In this document: in pieces, positions 1 through 8,410 of the stretch | How positions within the stretch are numbered: the first letter of the stretch is position 1 | Layout: every line of letters starts with the position of its first letter | Assembly (NCBI GenBank): GCA_963838385.1 | Contig: CAWIRE010000006.1 | Span: 744,001-808,000, forward strand | Length of the DNA stretch: 64,000 bases | Direction: 5' to 3' | Origin: DAHUYF01 sp963838385 | Lineage (GTDB): Bacteria; Pseudomonadota; Alphaproteobacteria; ATCC43930; CGMCC-115725 | The notes under the pieces: model-generated | The model's input: the letters and a program-made list of their open reading frames with translations, nothing else | The model's database searches: none | What the model was told of the DNA's origin: nothing | Made by a program: the position numbers and the translations under genes

Positions 1-252
1 GACTACTGCATGCCGCGGGCCGACAATCTGCCGTCCTTCGAGGTTGCCACCCACACGACGCTGTGCACGCACAACCCGCTCGGCGTCAAAGGCTGCGGCG
101 AGGCCGGCGCGATCGGCGCGCCGGCAGCGATCATGAATGCCGTCGCCGACGCGCTGGCGCCGCTCGGCGTCGGCGCTCTCGACATGCCGGCAACGTCCGA
201 GCGCGTATGGCGGGCGATCGCGGCCAAGACCATGCCCCAGGCGGCGGAATAA
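1..252 (+). CDS. CO/xanthine dehydrogenase family large molybdopterin subunit (CoxL-like), C-terminal end only
   Basis: The window opens inside this gene; only the last 83 codons are present and the stop is at 250-252. The visible stretch carries NPLGVKGCGEAG, the conserved C-terminal motif whose glutamate acts as catalytic base at the molybdenum centre of xanthine oxidase-family hydroxylases. It is followed 13 nt later by a CoxM-like FAD subunit, so the order is L then M. That order is typical of form II-like aerobic CO dehydrogenases rather than the M-S-L order of form I. The diagnostic active-site loop lies upstream of the window, so the true substrate cannot be read here. Confidence 0.85.
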   Translation, partial: DYCMPRADNLPSFEVATHTTLCTHNPLGVKGCGEAGAIGAPAAIMNAVADALAPLGVGALDMPATSERVWRAIAAKTMPQAAE

Positions 253-265
253 GGGAGAGACAGCC

Positions 266-1060
266 ATGTACAACTTCGACTATCAGCGGGCCCAGAACGT
301 CGCCGACGCGGCCAAGACCCTCGGCGCCAAGGAAGAGGCGAAGCTGCTCGCCGGCGGGATGACGCTCATCCCGACCCTGAAGCAGCGCCTCGCCAAGCCC
401 TCCGACCTGATCGATCTCGGCGGCATCGCCGAGCTCAAGGGCATCAAGCGCGACGGCAATGCGGTGGTCATCGGCGCGATGACGCGGCACGTCGAGGTCG
501 CCACATCCGATGTGGTGAAGGGCGCCATTCCGGCGCTGGCGCATCTCGCCGAGCTGATCGGCGATCCGCAGGTGCGCAACCGCGGCACGATCGGCGGCTC
601 CATCGCCAACAACGACCCCGCTGCCGATTATCCGGCGGCGGTGCTCGGGCTCAACGCCACGGTGATCACCAACAAGCGGCGCATCGCCGCCGACGATTTC
701 TTCAAGGGCATGTTCGAGACTGCGCTCGCCCCCGACGAGATCATCACCGCGGTGAGCTTCCCGGTGGCGGAGAAGGCGGGCTACGAGAAGTTCCGCAACC
801 CCGCCTCGCGCTACGCCGTGGTCGGCGTGATGGCGGCGCGCACCGGTGGCGGCGTGCGCGTCGCGGTCACCGGCGCCGGTCCCGTCGTCTTCCGCCAGAA
901 GGAGATGGAGGCGGCGCTCGCCAAATCCTGGAGCCCCGACGCCGTGGCCAACGTCAAGCAAAGCGCCTCGGGCCTCAACGCCGACATCCACGCCAGCGCC
1001 GAATACCGCGCCCATCTGGTCACCATCATGGCCAAGCGCGCGGTCGCCGCCGCGGGCTGA
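266..1060 (+). CDS. coxM: Molybdenum hydroxylase FAD-binding medium subunit (CoxM-like)
   Basis: A 264-residue FAD-binding subunit of the CO dehydrogenase/xanthine dehydrogenase family, which would pass electrons from the iron-sulfur subunit to an acceptor. It begins YNFDYQRAQN, has the first FAD loop LLAGGMTLIPTLKQR near residue 30 and the second, RNRGTIGGSIANNDPAADYP, near residue 105, with the CO-dehydrogenase-type C-terminal domain after residue 175. Length matches the family (about 265-290). ATG at 266 is preceded by GGGAGAGA; longer in-frame starts run into the upstream gene. The iron-sulfur CoxS subunit is presumably upstream, outside the window. Confidence 0.9.
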   Translation: MYNFDYQRAQNVADAAKTLGAKEEAKLLAGGMTLIPTLKQRLAKPSDLIDLGGIAELKGIKRDGNAVVIGAMTRHVEVATSDVVKGAIPALAHLAELIGDPQVRNRGTIGGSIANNDPAADYPAAVLGLNATVITNKRRIAADDFFKGMFETALAPDEIITAVSFPVAEKAGYEKFRNPASRYAVVGVMAARTGGGVRVAVTGAGPVVFRQKEMEAALAKSWSPDAVANVKQSASGLNADIHASAEYRAHLVTIMAKRAVAAAG

Positions 1061-1076
1061 CGGCGAGGCTTAGAAT

Positions 1077-1238
1077 CCCTCTCCCCTCGTGGGAGAGGGA
1101 GGGGCCCATGGCGACGCCATGGGAGGGTGCGGCGCGACGCGCGAAGCGCGTCGTCGTCGGCGGGCGCCAGCGATTGCGCAGCAATCGCGAAAGCCCGCTC
1201 AGTGCGGACTAGCAACCCTCTCCCACAAGGGGAGAGGG
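1077..1238 (+). repeat. Palindromic intergenic repeat block, copy A
   Basis: This gap between coxM and coxD holds layered inverted repeats. Its edges are two hairpins, CCCTCTCCC at 1077-1085 pairing with GGGAGAGGG at 1091-1099, and the same arms at 1216-1224 and 1230-1238. Inside are GACGCGC-gaa-GCGCGTC near 1136-1152 and GCGATTGC-gca-GCAATCGC near 1170-1188, followed by AAGCCCGC. The inner core recurs at 7603-7690 and 35635-35757. It looks like a REP/BIME-type dispersed element and may form RNA hairpins between the two cistrons. Confidence 0.75.
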
Positions 1239-1309
1239 ATAAGGTCCGCCCTTTCTTGCCATTGCGCGCTCCGCCTTCTAGAACCCTTAAAACGTCGGAA
1301 CGGATCCTC

Positions 1310-2224
1310 ATGCCCTCTCTGCCTGCTTCGGTCGGCGATACGCTGGAGTTGCTGCGCCGCGGCAATTATGTCGGCGACCGCAGCCTCGCCACCGCCGTCT
1401 ATCTCGCCCTCGCCTTGAACCGGCCGCTCTTCCTCGAAGGCGAGGCGGGGGTGGGCAAGACCGAGATCGCCAAGGTGCTGGCCGAGACGCTCGGCCGACG
1501 GCTCATCCGGTTGCAATGCTATGAAGGCCTCGACGTCGCCTCGGCGGTCTATGAGTGGAACTACGCCCGCCAGATGATCGAGATCCGCCTGGCCGAGAGC
1601 GGTGCCGAAAGCCGCGACACCATCGAGGAGGAGATCTTCTCCGACCGCTTCCTGATCAAGCGGCCGTTGCTGCAGGCGCTGGAGCCGGAGCTGGCGGGAC
1701 CGCCGGTGCTGCTGATCGACGAGCTCGACCGCACCGACGAGCCGTTCGAGGCCTATCTGCTGGAAGTGCTGTCCGACTACCAGATCACCATCCCCGAGAT
1801 CGGCACGGTCAAGGCGGCGCAGCCGCCGATCGTCGTCATCACCTCCAACCGCACGCGCGAGATCCATGATGCGCTGAAGCGCCGCTGCTTCTACTACTGG
1901 GTCGACTACCCCAGCGCCGAGCGCGAGCTCGAGATCCTTCGGGTCAAGGCGCCGGGCGCCGCCGAGGATCTCTCGCGCGAGGTCGTGGCCTTCGTGCAGA
2001 AGCTGCGCGCCACGACCGAGCTGTTCAAGCTGCCCGGCGTCGCCGAGACCATCGACTGGGCGCAGGCGCTGATGCAGCTCGACGTGCTGGCGCTGACGCC
2101 GGAGGCGATCAACGACACGCTCGGCGTGCTGCTCAAATATCAGGACGACATCGCCAAGATCCAGGGGTCGGAAGCGCAGCGCCTGCTCACCCAGGTGAAG
2201 CAGGAGCTCGCCGCCGCCAGCTGA
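1310..2224 (+). CDS. coxD: MoxR-type AAA+ ATPase, CO dehydrogenase maturation factor CoxD
   Basis: A 304-residue MoxR-family AAA+ ATPase. Walker A GEAGVGKTE is at about residues 44-52, Walker B VLLIDELDRTDE at 133-144, and a sensor-1 region VITSN follows. In carboxydotrophs CoxD is a membrane-associated ATPase chaperone needed to build the copper-sulfur-molybdenum active site, working with the VWA protein CoxE. The next gene is coxE and its start overlaps this stop (TGATG), which supports that pairing. ATG at 1310 fits the family N-terminus; a longer in-frame extension would run through the repeat block at 1077-1238 and is unlikely. Confidence 0.9.
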   Translation: MPSLPASVGDTLELLRRGNYVGDRSLATAVYLALALNRPLFLEGEAGVGKTEIAKVLAETLGRRLIRLQCYEGLDVASAVYEWNYARQMIEIRLAESGAESRDTIEEEIFSDRFLIKRPLLQALEPELAGPPVLLIDELDRTDEPFEAYLLEVLSDYQITIPEIGTVKAAQPPIVVITSNRTREIHDALKRRCFYYWVDYPSAERELEILRVKAPGAAEDLSREVVAFVQKLRATTELFKLPGVAETIDWAQALMQLDVLALTPEAINDTLGVLLKYQDDIAKIQGSEAQRLLTQVKQELAAAS

Positions 2225-3414
2225 TGGCCGGCCGGCTCCTCGCCAACATCATGTATTTCGCGCGCACCCTGCGCGCGGCCGGGCTGCCGATCGGGCCGGG
2301 CAAGGTGCTGGCGGCGGTCGAGGCGGTGCGCGCCGTCGGCGTCGGCGACCGCAGCGATTTCTACTGGGCGCTGCACGCCGTCTTCGTCAACCGCCGGGAT
2401 CAGCGCGAGCTCTTCGATCAGGCCTTCCACATCTTCTGGCGCAATCCGGAGCTGCTGGAGAAGATGATGGCGCTGATGCTGCCGGCGATCCGCGGCGACG
2501 AGCCCGGCGAGGAGATGAGCCGGCGGCTGGCCGAGGCGCTCCATGCCGGCGACGGCAGCGACAAGGACCGGCCGAGCGAGACCGAGATCGAGATCGACGC
2601 CCGCATGACCTTCTCGGAGCGCGAGCTGCTGCAGAAGATGGATTTCGAGAAGATGTCGAATGCCGAGGTCGCGCAGGCGAAGGCCGCCATCCGCCGGATG
2701 ATGCTGCCGCTCGCCGACATCGCGACCCGCCGCTTCGGCCCGGATCCGCGCGGCGACCGCACCGACATGCGCGCCACGCTGCGGGCGCAGCTGCGCTCGA
2801 GCGACCTCGTGAGCCTCAAGCGCAAGCGCCGCCGCCGCCGCCCGCCGCCGCTGGTGGTGCTCTGCGACATCTCGGGATCGATGAGCCGCTACAGCCGGAT
2901 CTTCCTGCATTTCATGCATGCGGTCACCAACGACCGGGATCGCGTCCACACCTTCCTCTTCGGCACCCGCCTCACCAACATCACCCGCTACCTGCGGGCC
3001 AAGGACGTCGATGTGGCGCTCGACCGGGTGGCGGGCGCGGTCGAGGACTGGTCGGGCGGCACGCGCATCGGCCAGTGCCTCGCCGAGTTCAACCGCCGCT
3101 GGTCGCGGCGCGTGCTGGGCCAGGGGGCGGTGGTGCTGCTCATCACCGACGGGCTCGACCGCGACGCCGGTGCCGGGATCGGCCAGGAGATGGACCGGCT
3201 GCACAAATCCTGCCGCCGGCTGATCTGGCTAAACCCGCTGTTGCGTTATGAGGGTTTCGCGCCAAAATCATTGGGCATGAGGGCGATCCTGCCGTATGTG
3301 GACGAATTCCGTCCGGTCCACAGCCTGGAAAGCCTGGACGAGCTGGTTTCGGCATTGACCCGGCCGGGCCCGCGCCGCCTCGATGCGGCGGCCGCCTGGC
3401 GGGAAGCGGGGTGA
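2224..3414 (+). CDS. coxE: VWA-domain protein CoxE
   Basis: A 396-residue protein of the CoxE/YeaD-like von Willebrand factor A family. A basic stretch (KRKRRRRRPPP) near residue 200 leads into the VWA domain, with the metal-dependent adhesion motif DISGSMS at about residue 215 and a second conserved segment, LLITDGLDRDAG, near 305. MoxR/VWA pairs act as chaperone modules; CoxE is the partner of CoxD in CO dehydrogenase maturation. Its start overlaps the coxD stop by one base, implying translational coupling. Confidence 0.9.
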   Translation: MAGRLLANIMYFARTLRAAGLPIGPGKVLAAVEAVRAVGVGDRSDFYWALHAVFVNRRDQRELFDQAFHIFWRNPELLEKMMALMLPAIRGDEPGEEMSRRLAEALHAGDGSDKDRPSETEIEIDARMTFSERELLQKMDFEKMSNAEVAQAKAAIRRMMLPLADIATRRFGPDPRGDRTDMRATLRAQLRSSDLVSLKRKRRRRRPPPLVVLCDISGSMSRYSRIFLHFMHAVTNDRDRVHTFLFGTRLTNITRYLRAKDVDVALDRVAGAVEDWSGGTRIGQCLAEFNRRWSRRVLGQGAVVLLITDGLDRDAGAGIGQEMDRLHKSCRRLIWLNPLLRYEGFAPKSLGMRAILPYVDEFRPVHSLESLDELVSALTRPGPRRLDAAAAWREAG

Positions 3415-3418
3415 GAGC

Positions 3419-3739
3419 ATGGGCGACAATGAGGATATCCTGCAGCAGGCGGCGGATTGGCGTGCCGCCGGCAAGGGCGTGGCGCTGGCGACGGTGGTAT
3501 CGACCTGGGGCTCCTCGCCCCGGCCGGTCGGCTCCAAGCTGGCGCTGGAGCAGTCCGGCGGCTTCATCGGCTCGGTCTCCGGCGGCTGCGTCGAGGGCGC
3601 GGTGATCGAGGAAGGGCTCAAGAGCATCGCCGACGGGCAGCCGCGGCTGCTCAGCTTCGGCGTCAGCAACGACCGCGCCTGGGAAGTGGGGCTGGCCTGC
3701 GGCGGCAAGATCCAGGTCTTCGTCGAGCGCGTCGAATGA
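3419..3739 (+). CDS. XdhC/CoxI family protein, N-terminal domain only
   Basis: A 106-residue protein covering just the XdhC/CoxI N-terminal domain, with ATVVSTWGSSPRPVGSKLAL and the signature SVSGGCVEGAV. XdhC-type proteins insert the sulfurated molybdenum cofactor into molybdenum hydroxylases. The C-terminal Rossmann half is encoded separately by the next gene, whose ATG overlaps this stop (ATGA). Separate halves are common in cox clusters and both halves have clean ends, so I read this as a natural split. ATG at 3419 lies 4 nt after the coxE stop. Confidence 0.85.
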   Translation: MGDNEDILQQAADWRAAGKGVALATVVSTWGSSPRPVGSKLALEQSGGFIGSVSGGCVEGAVIEEGLKSIADGQPRLLSFGVSNDRAWEVGLACGGKIQVFVERVE

Positions 3740-4452
3740 AGCTCGCCCTGCTGGAGAAAGCGCTCGCCGCGAGCCGCGCGGGCCGCGCCGCGGTGTTGCT
3801 CACCGACTTGAAGAGCGGTGATCAGAGCTTCATTGAAGGCGCTGAAACCATTGGCGATTTGATCCTCGATGCGCCCACGATCGCGGCCATCCGCAAGGCC
3901 GTGACCGAGGACCGCAATACGACGGTGGACACCGCCCAGGGCCCGCTCTTCATCGAGGTTTTCAATCCGCGGCTGCGCTGCCTCATCGTCGGCGCCGTGC
4001 ACATCGCCCAGCCGCTGGCGCGGATGGCGGCGCTCACGGGATATCTCGTCACCGTGGTCGACCCGCGCACCGCCTTTGCCAGCGACGAGCGCTTTCCCGA
4101 CGTCACGCTCTCGACCGACTGGCCGGACGAGGCGCTGGAGAAATTGCGGCCGAACCGGCGCACCGCCATCGTCACGCTGACACACGACCCCAAGCTCGAC
4201 GACCCCGCGCTGGCGGCGGCGCTGCGCTCGGACGCCTTCTATATCGGCGCGCTCGGCTCGAAGAAGACCCATGCCGCGCGTCTCAAGCGGCTGACGGGGC
4301 TCGGCTTCGACGAGGCGGCGCTGGCGCGCATCCACGGACCGGTCGGCCTCGATATCGGCGCGGTCTCGCCGGCCGAGATCGCCGTCGCCATCATGGCGCA
4401 GATCACCCAGGTTCTGCGCGCGGAGCCGCAGAGCGACCGCGAGGCGGCGTGA
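3736..4452 (+). CDS. XdhC/CoxI family protein, Rossmann (C-terminal) domain
   Basis: A 238-residue protein ending in the XdhC C-terminal Rossmann domain: RCLIVGAVHIAQPLARMA near residue 80, then VTVVDPRTAFASDERFP and IGALGSKKTHAARL. The first 75 residues resemble the linker region of full-length XdhC. It probably acts with the preceding half-protein in loading sulfurated cofactor onto the hydroxylase. The nucleotide-binding loop reads VGAVH rather than the more usual GxGHV, a mild departure. Start and stop both overlap neighbouring genes, indicating one operon. Confidence 0.85.
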   Translation: MKLALLEKALAASRAGRAAVLLTDLKSGDQSFIEGAETIGDLILDAPTIAAIRKAVTEDRNTTVDTAQGPLFIEVFNPRLRCLIVGAVHIAQPLARMAALTGYLVTVVDPRTAFASDERFPDVTLSTDWPDEALEKLRPNRRTAIVTLTHDPKLDDPALAAALRSDAFYIGALGSKKTHAARLKRLTGLGFDEAALARIHGPVGLDIGAVSPAEIAVAIMAQITQVLRAEPQSDREAA

Positions 4453-6092
4453 AATTCGGCGAGATCCCAGTCGACGAGGCAGTCGGCGCGGTCCTCGCCC
4501 ATTCGCTCAAGGCCGGCGAGCGCAGCCTGCGCAAGGGACGGGTGCTGAGCGCCGCCGACGTGGCCGCGCTCAAGGCCGATGGCCGGCTGAGCGTCGTCGC
4601 CGCGCGCCTGGAACCCGGCGACATCGACGAGAACACCGCGGCTTCGGCACTCGCCCGGCCGCTGGCCGGCCGCCATGTCGACATCGCGCCCGCCTTCACC
4701 GGCCGTGTCAATCTCTTCTCGGAAGCCGCTGGACTTGTTGTATTCGACCGCGGCCGCGTCGATCGTTTCAACCTCGTCGACGAAACCATCACCTTGGCCA
4801 CCATCGAGCCCTATGCGGTGGTGGCGCCCAAGCAGATGCTGGCCACCGTGAAGGTCATCCCGTTCGCCGTGCGCCAGCAATCGGTGGCCGCGTGCCTGGA
4901 GGAAGCCGGATCGGGCGGGCCGCTCATCGCCGTGGCGCCCTTCGAGGAGAAGCACGCGGCGCTGATCCAGACGCAACTGCGCGGCCTCAAGGAGAGCGTC
5001 CTCGACAAGACGGCGGAGACCACCCGCGAGCGGCTGGCGGCGCTCGGCAGCACCCTGGTGTCGGAGCGGCGCTGCGAGCATCGCGCGGCGGCACTGGCGC
5101 CGGCGATCGCCGCCGCGCTCGCCGAGGGCGCCGATCTGGTGCTGATCGCGGGCGCCTCGGCCATCGTCGACCGGCGCGACGTCATCCCCGCCGCGATCGA
5201 GGAGGCCGGCGGCGTCATCGAGCATTTCGGCATGCCGGTCGATCCCGGCAACCTCATGCTGATGGGCCGGCATGGCGCGGTGCCGGTGCTGGGGCTGCCC
5301 GGCTGCGCCCGCTCGCCCAAGGTCAACGGCTTCGACTGGGTGCTGCAGCGCCTGCTGGCGGGGCTGCCGGCCGGGCCGGGCGAGATCATGCGCATGGGGG
5401 TGGGCGGGCTGCTCGCCGATATCCCGACCCGGCCGCTGCCGCGGGCCAAGCTGGCGGCCGAGGCGGCCAAGCACGTGCCGCGCGCCCCGCACATCGCCGG
5501 CCTGCTGCTCGCCGCCGGGCAGTCGCGGCGCATGGGGACGCTCAACAAGCTGCTGATCGGCATCGACGGCAAGCCCATGGTGCGCCACGTCGCCGAGGCG
5601 GTCGCGGCCTCGCAGGCGAGCCCGCTGGTGGTGGTCACCGGCCATGAGCGCGAGCGGGTCGAGGCGGCGCTCGACGGGCTCCCGGCGCGCTTCGTCCATA
5701 ATCCCGACTACGCCCAGGGCCTCTCCACCTCGGTGAGGCGCGGCCTGGCGGCGCTCCCCGAGGATGTGGACGGCGCAGTGGTCTGCCTCGGCGACATGCC
5801 GATGGTGACCGGCGCCGCCATCGACCGGCTGATCGCCGCCTTCAACCCGGTCGAGGGCCGCGTGCTGTGCGTCCCCACCCGCCGCGGCAAGCGCGGCAAC
5901 CCGGTGCTGCTGGGCAAGCGGCTCTTCGCCGCCCTGGCGGCCATCTCCGGCGATGTCGGGGCCCGCACGCTGATCGCCGCCCATCCCGAACTGGTCGCCG
6001 AGGTCGAGATGGAGAGCGACGCCGTGCTCACCGACATCGACACGCCGCAGGCCCTGGCGAAGCTCGCAGGGACGGCCCGCATCGACGCATAA
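4449..6092 (+). CDS. MoeA-like molybdopterin-binding / MobA-like (MocA) nucleotidyltransferase fusion
   Basis: A 547-residue two-domain molybdenum cofactor protein. Residues 1 to about 340 resemble the MoeA/MogA-type molybdopterin-binding fold (GADLVLIAGASAIVDRRDVIP, then GMPVDPGNLMLMG). From about residue 350 there is a nucleotidyltransferase domain with the MobA/MocA signature LLLAAGQSRRMG and the metal-binding VVCLGDMPMVT. In such fusions the second domain likely makes the CMP form of the cofactor (MCD) used by xanthine/CO dehydrogenases. It starts at GTG 4449, overlapping the preceding stop, and closes the cox maturation operon. Confidence 0.88.
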   Translation: MKFGEIPVDEAVGAVLAHSLKAGERSLRKGRVLSAADVAALKADGRLSVVAARLEPGDIDENTAASALARPLAGRHVDIAPAFTGRVNLFSEAAGLVVFDRGRVDRFNLVDETITLATIEPYAVVAPKQMLATVKVIPFAVRQQSVAACLEEAGSGGPLIAVAPFEEKHAALIQTQLRGLKESVLDKTAETTRERLAALGSTLVSERRCEHRAAALAPAIAAALAEGADLVLIAGASAIVDRRDVIPAAIEEAGGVIEHFGMPVDPGNLMLMGRHGAVPVLGLPGCARSPKVNGFDWVLQRLLAGLPAGPGEIMRMGVGGLLADIPTRPLPRAKLAAEAAKHVPRAPHIAGLLLAAGQSRRMGTLNKLLIGIDGKPMVRHVAEAVAASQASPLVVVTGHERERVEAALDGLPARFVHNPDYAQGLSTSVRRGLAALPEDVDGAVVCLGDMPMVTGAAIDRLIAAFNPVEGRVLCVPTRRGKRGNPVLLGKRLFAALAAISGDVGARTLIAAHPELVAEVEMESDAVLTDIDTPQALAKLAGTARIDA

Positions 6093-6176
6093 AATGTCGG
6101 AATAAAGCGCCGGGCGGCCGCGTTATCGGCAAAACGCAGGCTCCGAAGGGGGCCCAGCCCCAAGGAGACTCCGCCG

Positions 6177-6308
6177 ATGAGCGCGTTGCTCGGTGCCGTG
6201 ACCCTCGCCAGTACAGTATGCGGGCTTATGCTCGGCCAGATCACCGCCGGCGCTCAATCCGCCGGGGTCGTCATCGCCTCGCTGGTATTGATGACGCTCC
6301 GCGCCTGA
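6177..6308 (+). CDS. Small hydrophobic protein, 43 residues
   Basis: A 43-residue reading frame starting MSALLGAVTLASTVCG and ending LVLMTLRA, with two short hydrophobic stretches separated by GQITAGAQS. A good ribosome binding site, AAGGAG, lies about 9 nt before the ATG. It does not match a family I recognise. It sits 84 nt after the molybdenum cofactor fusion gene on the same strand and could be the last cistron of that operon or independent. A small membrane protein is the likeliest reading. Confidence 0.5.
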   Translation: MSALLGAVTLASTVCGLMLGQITAGAQSAGVVIASLVLMTLRA

Positions 6309-6751
6309 GCGCGGGTTTTCGCTTCCGGCTCAGTCCTTTCTCCGCGCGGCCGACGGGCGTATGCGCCCAGCCGATTGCCCTGACCGTCACGCCCGGGCCT
6401 GCGAGCGTCAGGCCGGGATCCCGGCTGCGTCCGGTTGTCGCAGGCGACGGCCGGCGCTTTGCTGCGGCGCGGTGTCGCAGCGCCATCCGTGAAAAGTTCC
6501 ACCGCATCGCGGAATGACCGGCGGAAAACCTTGGCGCCGCCGCGACACCTCGCCATCCTCCCCGCGCGATGCGATCATGTCGCCGATGGCGGTGGACGGC
6601 CCTGATTGTGCCGCCCGTGCGGCAGTAGAAGATGAGCGATCATCTTTGACCCCAGGCGCTAGTACTGGTCTTGCCCTCCACCACCCGGAAACTTTTTCTT
6701 AGGGATTGGCGCCCATATCCTGACATCGCCTCCGGCTACGAAAGACCCATC
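6309..6751. other. Gene-free stretch
   Basis: About 440 bases with no supported gene. Short open frames exist here but none has a ribosome binding site or recognisable product. I see no hairpin with a T-tract and no confident promoter. The final 100 bases presumably include the promoter of the secreted hydrolase at 6752. Confidence 0.5.
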
Positions 6752-7600
6752 ATGGACCTTCGCAAATTTCTCCTCGGCGTCGTCGCGGTCCTGCCCCTTG
6801 CCGGCAACGCCGCGGCGCACGACGCGCTCTGGCTCGACCCGGCCTACGCCAACCGGCCCTTGCTCGGCCCCGCCAAGGCGGAAGGCGCCGTCATCTGGAG
6901 CCATGGCCGCTCGGTCGACTCCGAGGATTCGACGGCCCCCACCCCGCCCTATATGGCGGCGCTGCAGCAAGGCGGCTGGGACACCTTCCGCTTCAACCGC
7001 ATGCGCGTCGCCGACACGCTCGCCAATTCGGCCCAGGGGCTGGTCGAGGAGGTGCATCGGCTGCGGCAGCGCGGCTATCGCCAGGTGGCGCTCACCGGCC
7101 AATCCTTCGGCGGCTTTCTGGCGCTGATGGCGGCCGATGCCAGCAACGAGGTGGATGCGGTGGTCGTCACCGCGCCCGCGGCCTATGGCAGCTTCTCGGA
7201 GTATTACGACAGCTGGCGCAACAACGCGACCAAGCTCTATCCGCTGCTCGAGCGGGTGCGTCATGCCCGGGTGATGGCCTTCTTCTTCCACGGCGACGAT
7301 TTCGATCCCGGCGGGCGCGGCGACCGCTCGCGCATGATCCTGGCCTCGCGCCGCCTGCCTTATGTCATCGTCGACCAGCCGCCGCTGCTGACCAGCCATT
7401 GGGCGGCATCCACGCCGCAATTCGCCAAGCTCTATGGCGGCTGCGTCCTGGGATTCCTCGACGCGGTGCGCGTCAATGACGGCGCCGCCTGCCGCGGGGA
7501 CGAGTTCTGGGCCGGCGCCACCGAAGCGCCGCCGCTCCATCCCGCCGCCACCGCCTCGGCCCAGGCCACCGGCGTCGACCTGCCGCTGGATCAACGCTAA
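6752..7600 (+). CDS. Secreted alpha/beta-hydrolase-fold protein
   Basis: A 282-residue protein with a Sec signal peptide (MDLRKFLLGVVAVLPLAGNAAA, cleavage near residue 22-24). The nucleophile elbow GQSFGG lies near residue 118 in ALTGQSFGGFLALMAA, with a possible acid in FFFHGDDFDPGGRG and histidine in LLTSHWAA. The fold suggests an esterase or hydrolase in the periplasm; the substrate is unknown. The ATG at 6752 is chosen because it begins the signal peptide; an upstream in-frame ATG at 6671 would bury it. Confidence 0.75.
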   Translation: MDLRKFLLGVVAVLPLAGNAAAHDALWLDPAYANRPLLGPAKAEGAVIWSHGRSVDSEDSTAPTPPYMAALQQGGWDTFRFNRMRVADTLANSAQGLVEEVHRLRQRGYRQVALTGQSFGGFLALMAADASNEVDAVVVTAPAAYGSFSEYYDSWRNNATKLYPLLERVRHARVMAFFFHGDDFDPGGRGDRSRMILASRRLPYVIVDQPPLLTSHWAASTPQFAKLYGGCVLGFLDAVRVNDGAACRGDEFWAGATEAPPLHPAATASAQATGVDLPLDQR

Positions 7601-7602
7601 GG

Positions 7603-7690
7603 CAAACGCGCGACGCGCGTTTGTCCTTGGCGCGCGCCAGCGGTTGCGCAGCAACCGCGGAAGCCCGCACCGCGCGGACGAGCGTTGGCG
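7603..7690 (+). repeat. Palindromic intergenic repeat, copy B
   Basis: Second copy of the repeat family. It contains CAAACGCGC-gac-GCGCGTTTG, then GCGCGCCAGCGGTTGC-gca-GCAACCGCGG followed by AAGCCCGCACCG. The core from GCGCCAGCG to AAGCCCGC matches copy A at 1134-1205 and copy C at 35635-35757, while the flanking hairpins differ in sequence but keep their pairing. It lies between the convergent genes ending at 7600 and 7703. Confidence 0.75.
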
Positions 7691-7702
7691 GTCGAAAGAG
7701 CC

Positions 7703-8398
7703 CTAGTCGACCGGATAGCCCTTGGCCTTCGCGGCGAGCCCGTCATGAAGGGCGAGCATGCGCCGGCGCCAATCGGCGACGGGATCATCGGCGGCCAGGA
7801 CCGCGTAGTCGCTGATGCAGCGCGCCCATTGGAACGCGCTGAACACGGCGTAGTCGGCGTAAAGCGGCTGCTCGCCGCCGAGGAAGGGTTGCGCCTGGAG
7901 CGTCAGCCGCAGCGGCGCCAGGCTCTGGCGGAAGCCGGCGAGGCGCTGATCGCGCTCGGCCACCACGGCCTCGAGCGTCGTCCCGAAACGTTCTTCGCGC
8001 GAACGACGGAAATAGTCCTTGTCCTCGGGCGCGACATGATTCCAGATGTCGAGCAGCACGAAGCGGATGAGGCTCGGCTGCAGCGCCGCATCGGTCCAGT
8101 TGACGTAGAAGCGGCTGAGCGCGCGCCCCGCCCCGCCGCCGAAGATCGACGGCCGGTCGGGATAGGTGTCCTCGAGATAGTTGGCGATCGCCCAGCTGTC
8201 CGCGATCCAGCGGCCGTCATCGATCAGCACCGGCACCCTGCCCTGGCCGCTCGGCGCCAGCCGCTGCTTCTCGGTGAACCGCCAGGGCAGCGTGCGCGCG
8301 ACCAGGCCCTTATGCGCCAGTGCCAGCCGCGTGCGCCAGCAATAGGGGCTGAAGCGCCGATCCTCCTCGGCGCCGGCGAGATCGTAAAGCTCCATCAT
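7703..8398 (-). CDS. Glutathione S-transferase family protein (beta-etherase/LigE-like)
   Basis: A 231-residue GST. The N-terminal thioredoxin-like domain includes SPYCWRTRLALAHKGL near residue 17 and the glutathione-site segment GRVPVLIDDGRWIADSWAIA at about 54-73; the all-helical C-terminal domain follows. The wording of the first domain resembles LigE-type beta-etherases of sphingomonads more than housekeeping GSTs, but no lignin gene lies nearby. Two adjacent ATG codons (8398 and 8395) could both serve. A 12-nt gap separates it from the upstream membrane protein, so the two are probably co-transcribed. Confidence 0.8.
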   Translation of the reverse strand: MMELYDLAGAEEDRRFSPYCWRTRLALAHKGLVARTLPWRFTEKQRLAPSGQGRVPVLIDDGRWIADSWAIANYLEDTYPDRPSIFGGGAGRALSRFYVNWTDAALQPSLIRFVLLDIWNHVAPEDKDYFRRSREERFGTTLEAVVAERDQRLAGFRQSLAPLRLTLQAQPFLGGEQPLYADYAVFSAFQWARCISDYAVLAADDPVADWRRRMLALHDGLAAKAKGYPVD

Positions 8399-8410
8399 GC
8401 GGTCGGCCTC

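Noticed and set aside
1077..1238. CRISPR-like array
   Set aside because: The repeats are inverted, not direct, and there are no regular spacers or cas genes.
3419..4452. XdhC split as another frameshift
   Set aside because: The two halves join by a clean ATGA overlap, each has a proper end and start, and separate XdhC domains are known in cox clusters.
4239..5984. 581-codon minus-strand frame opposite the MoeA-MobA fusion
   Set aside because: Shadow frame with no family match; also crosses the end of the XdhC gene.
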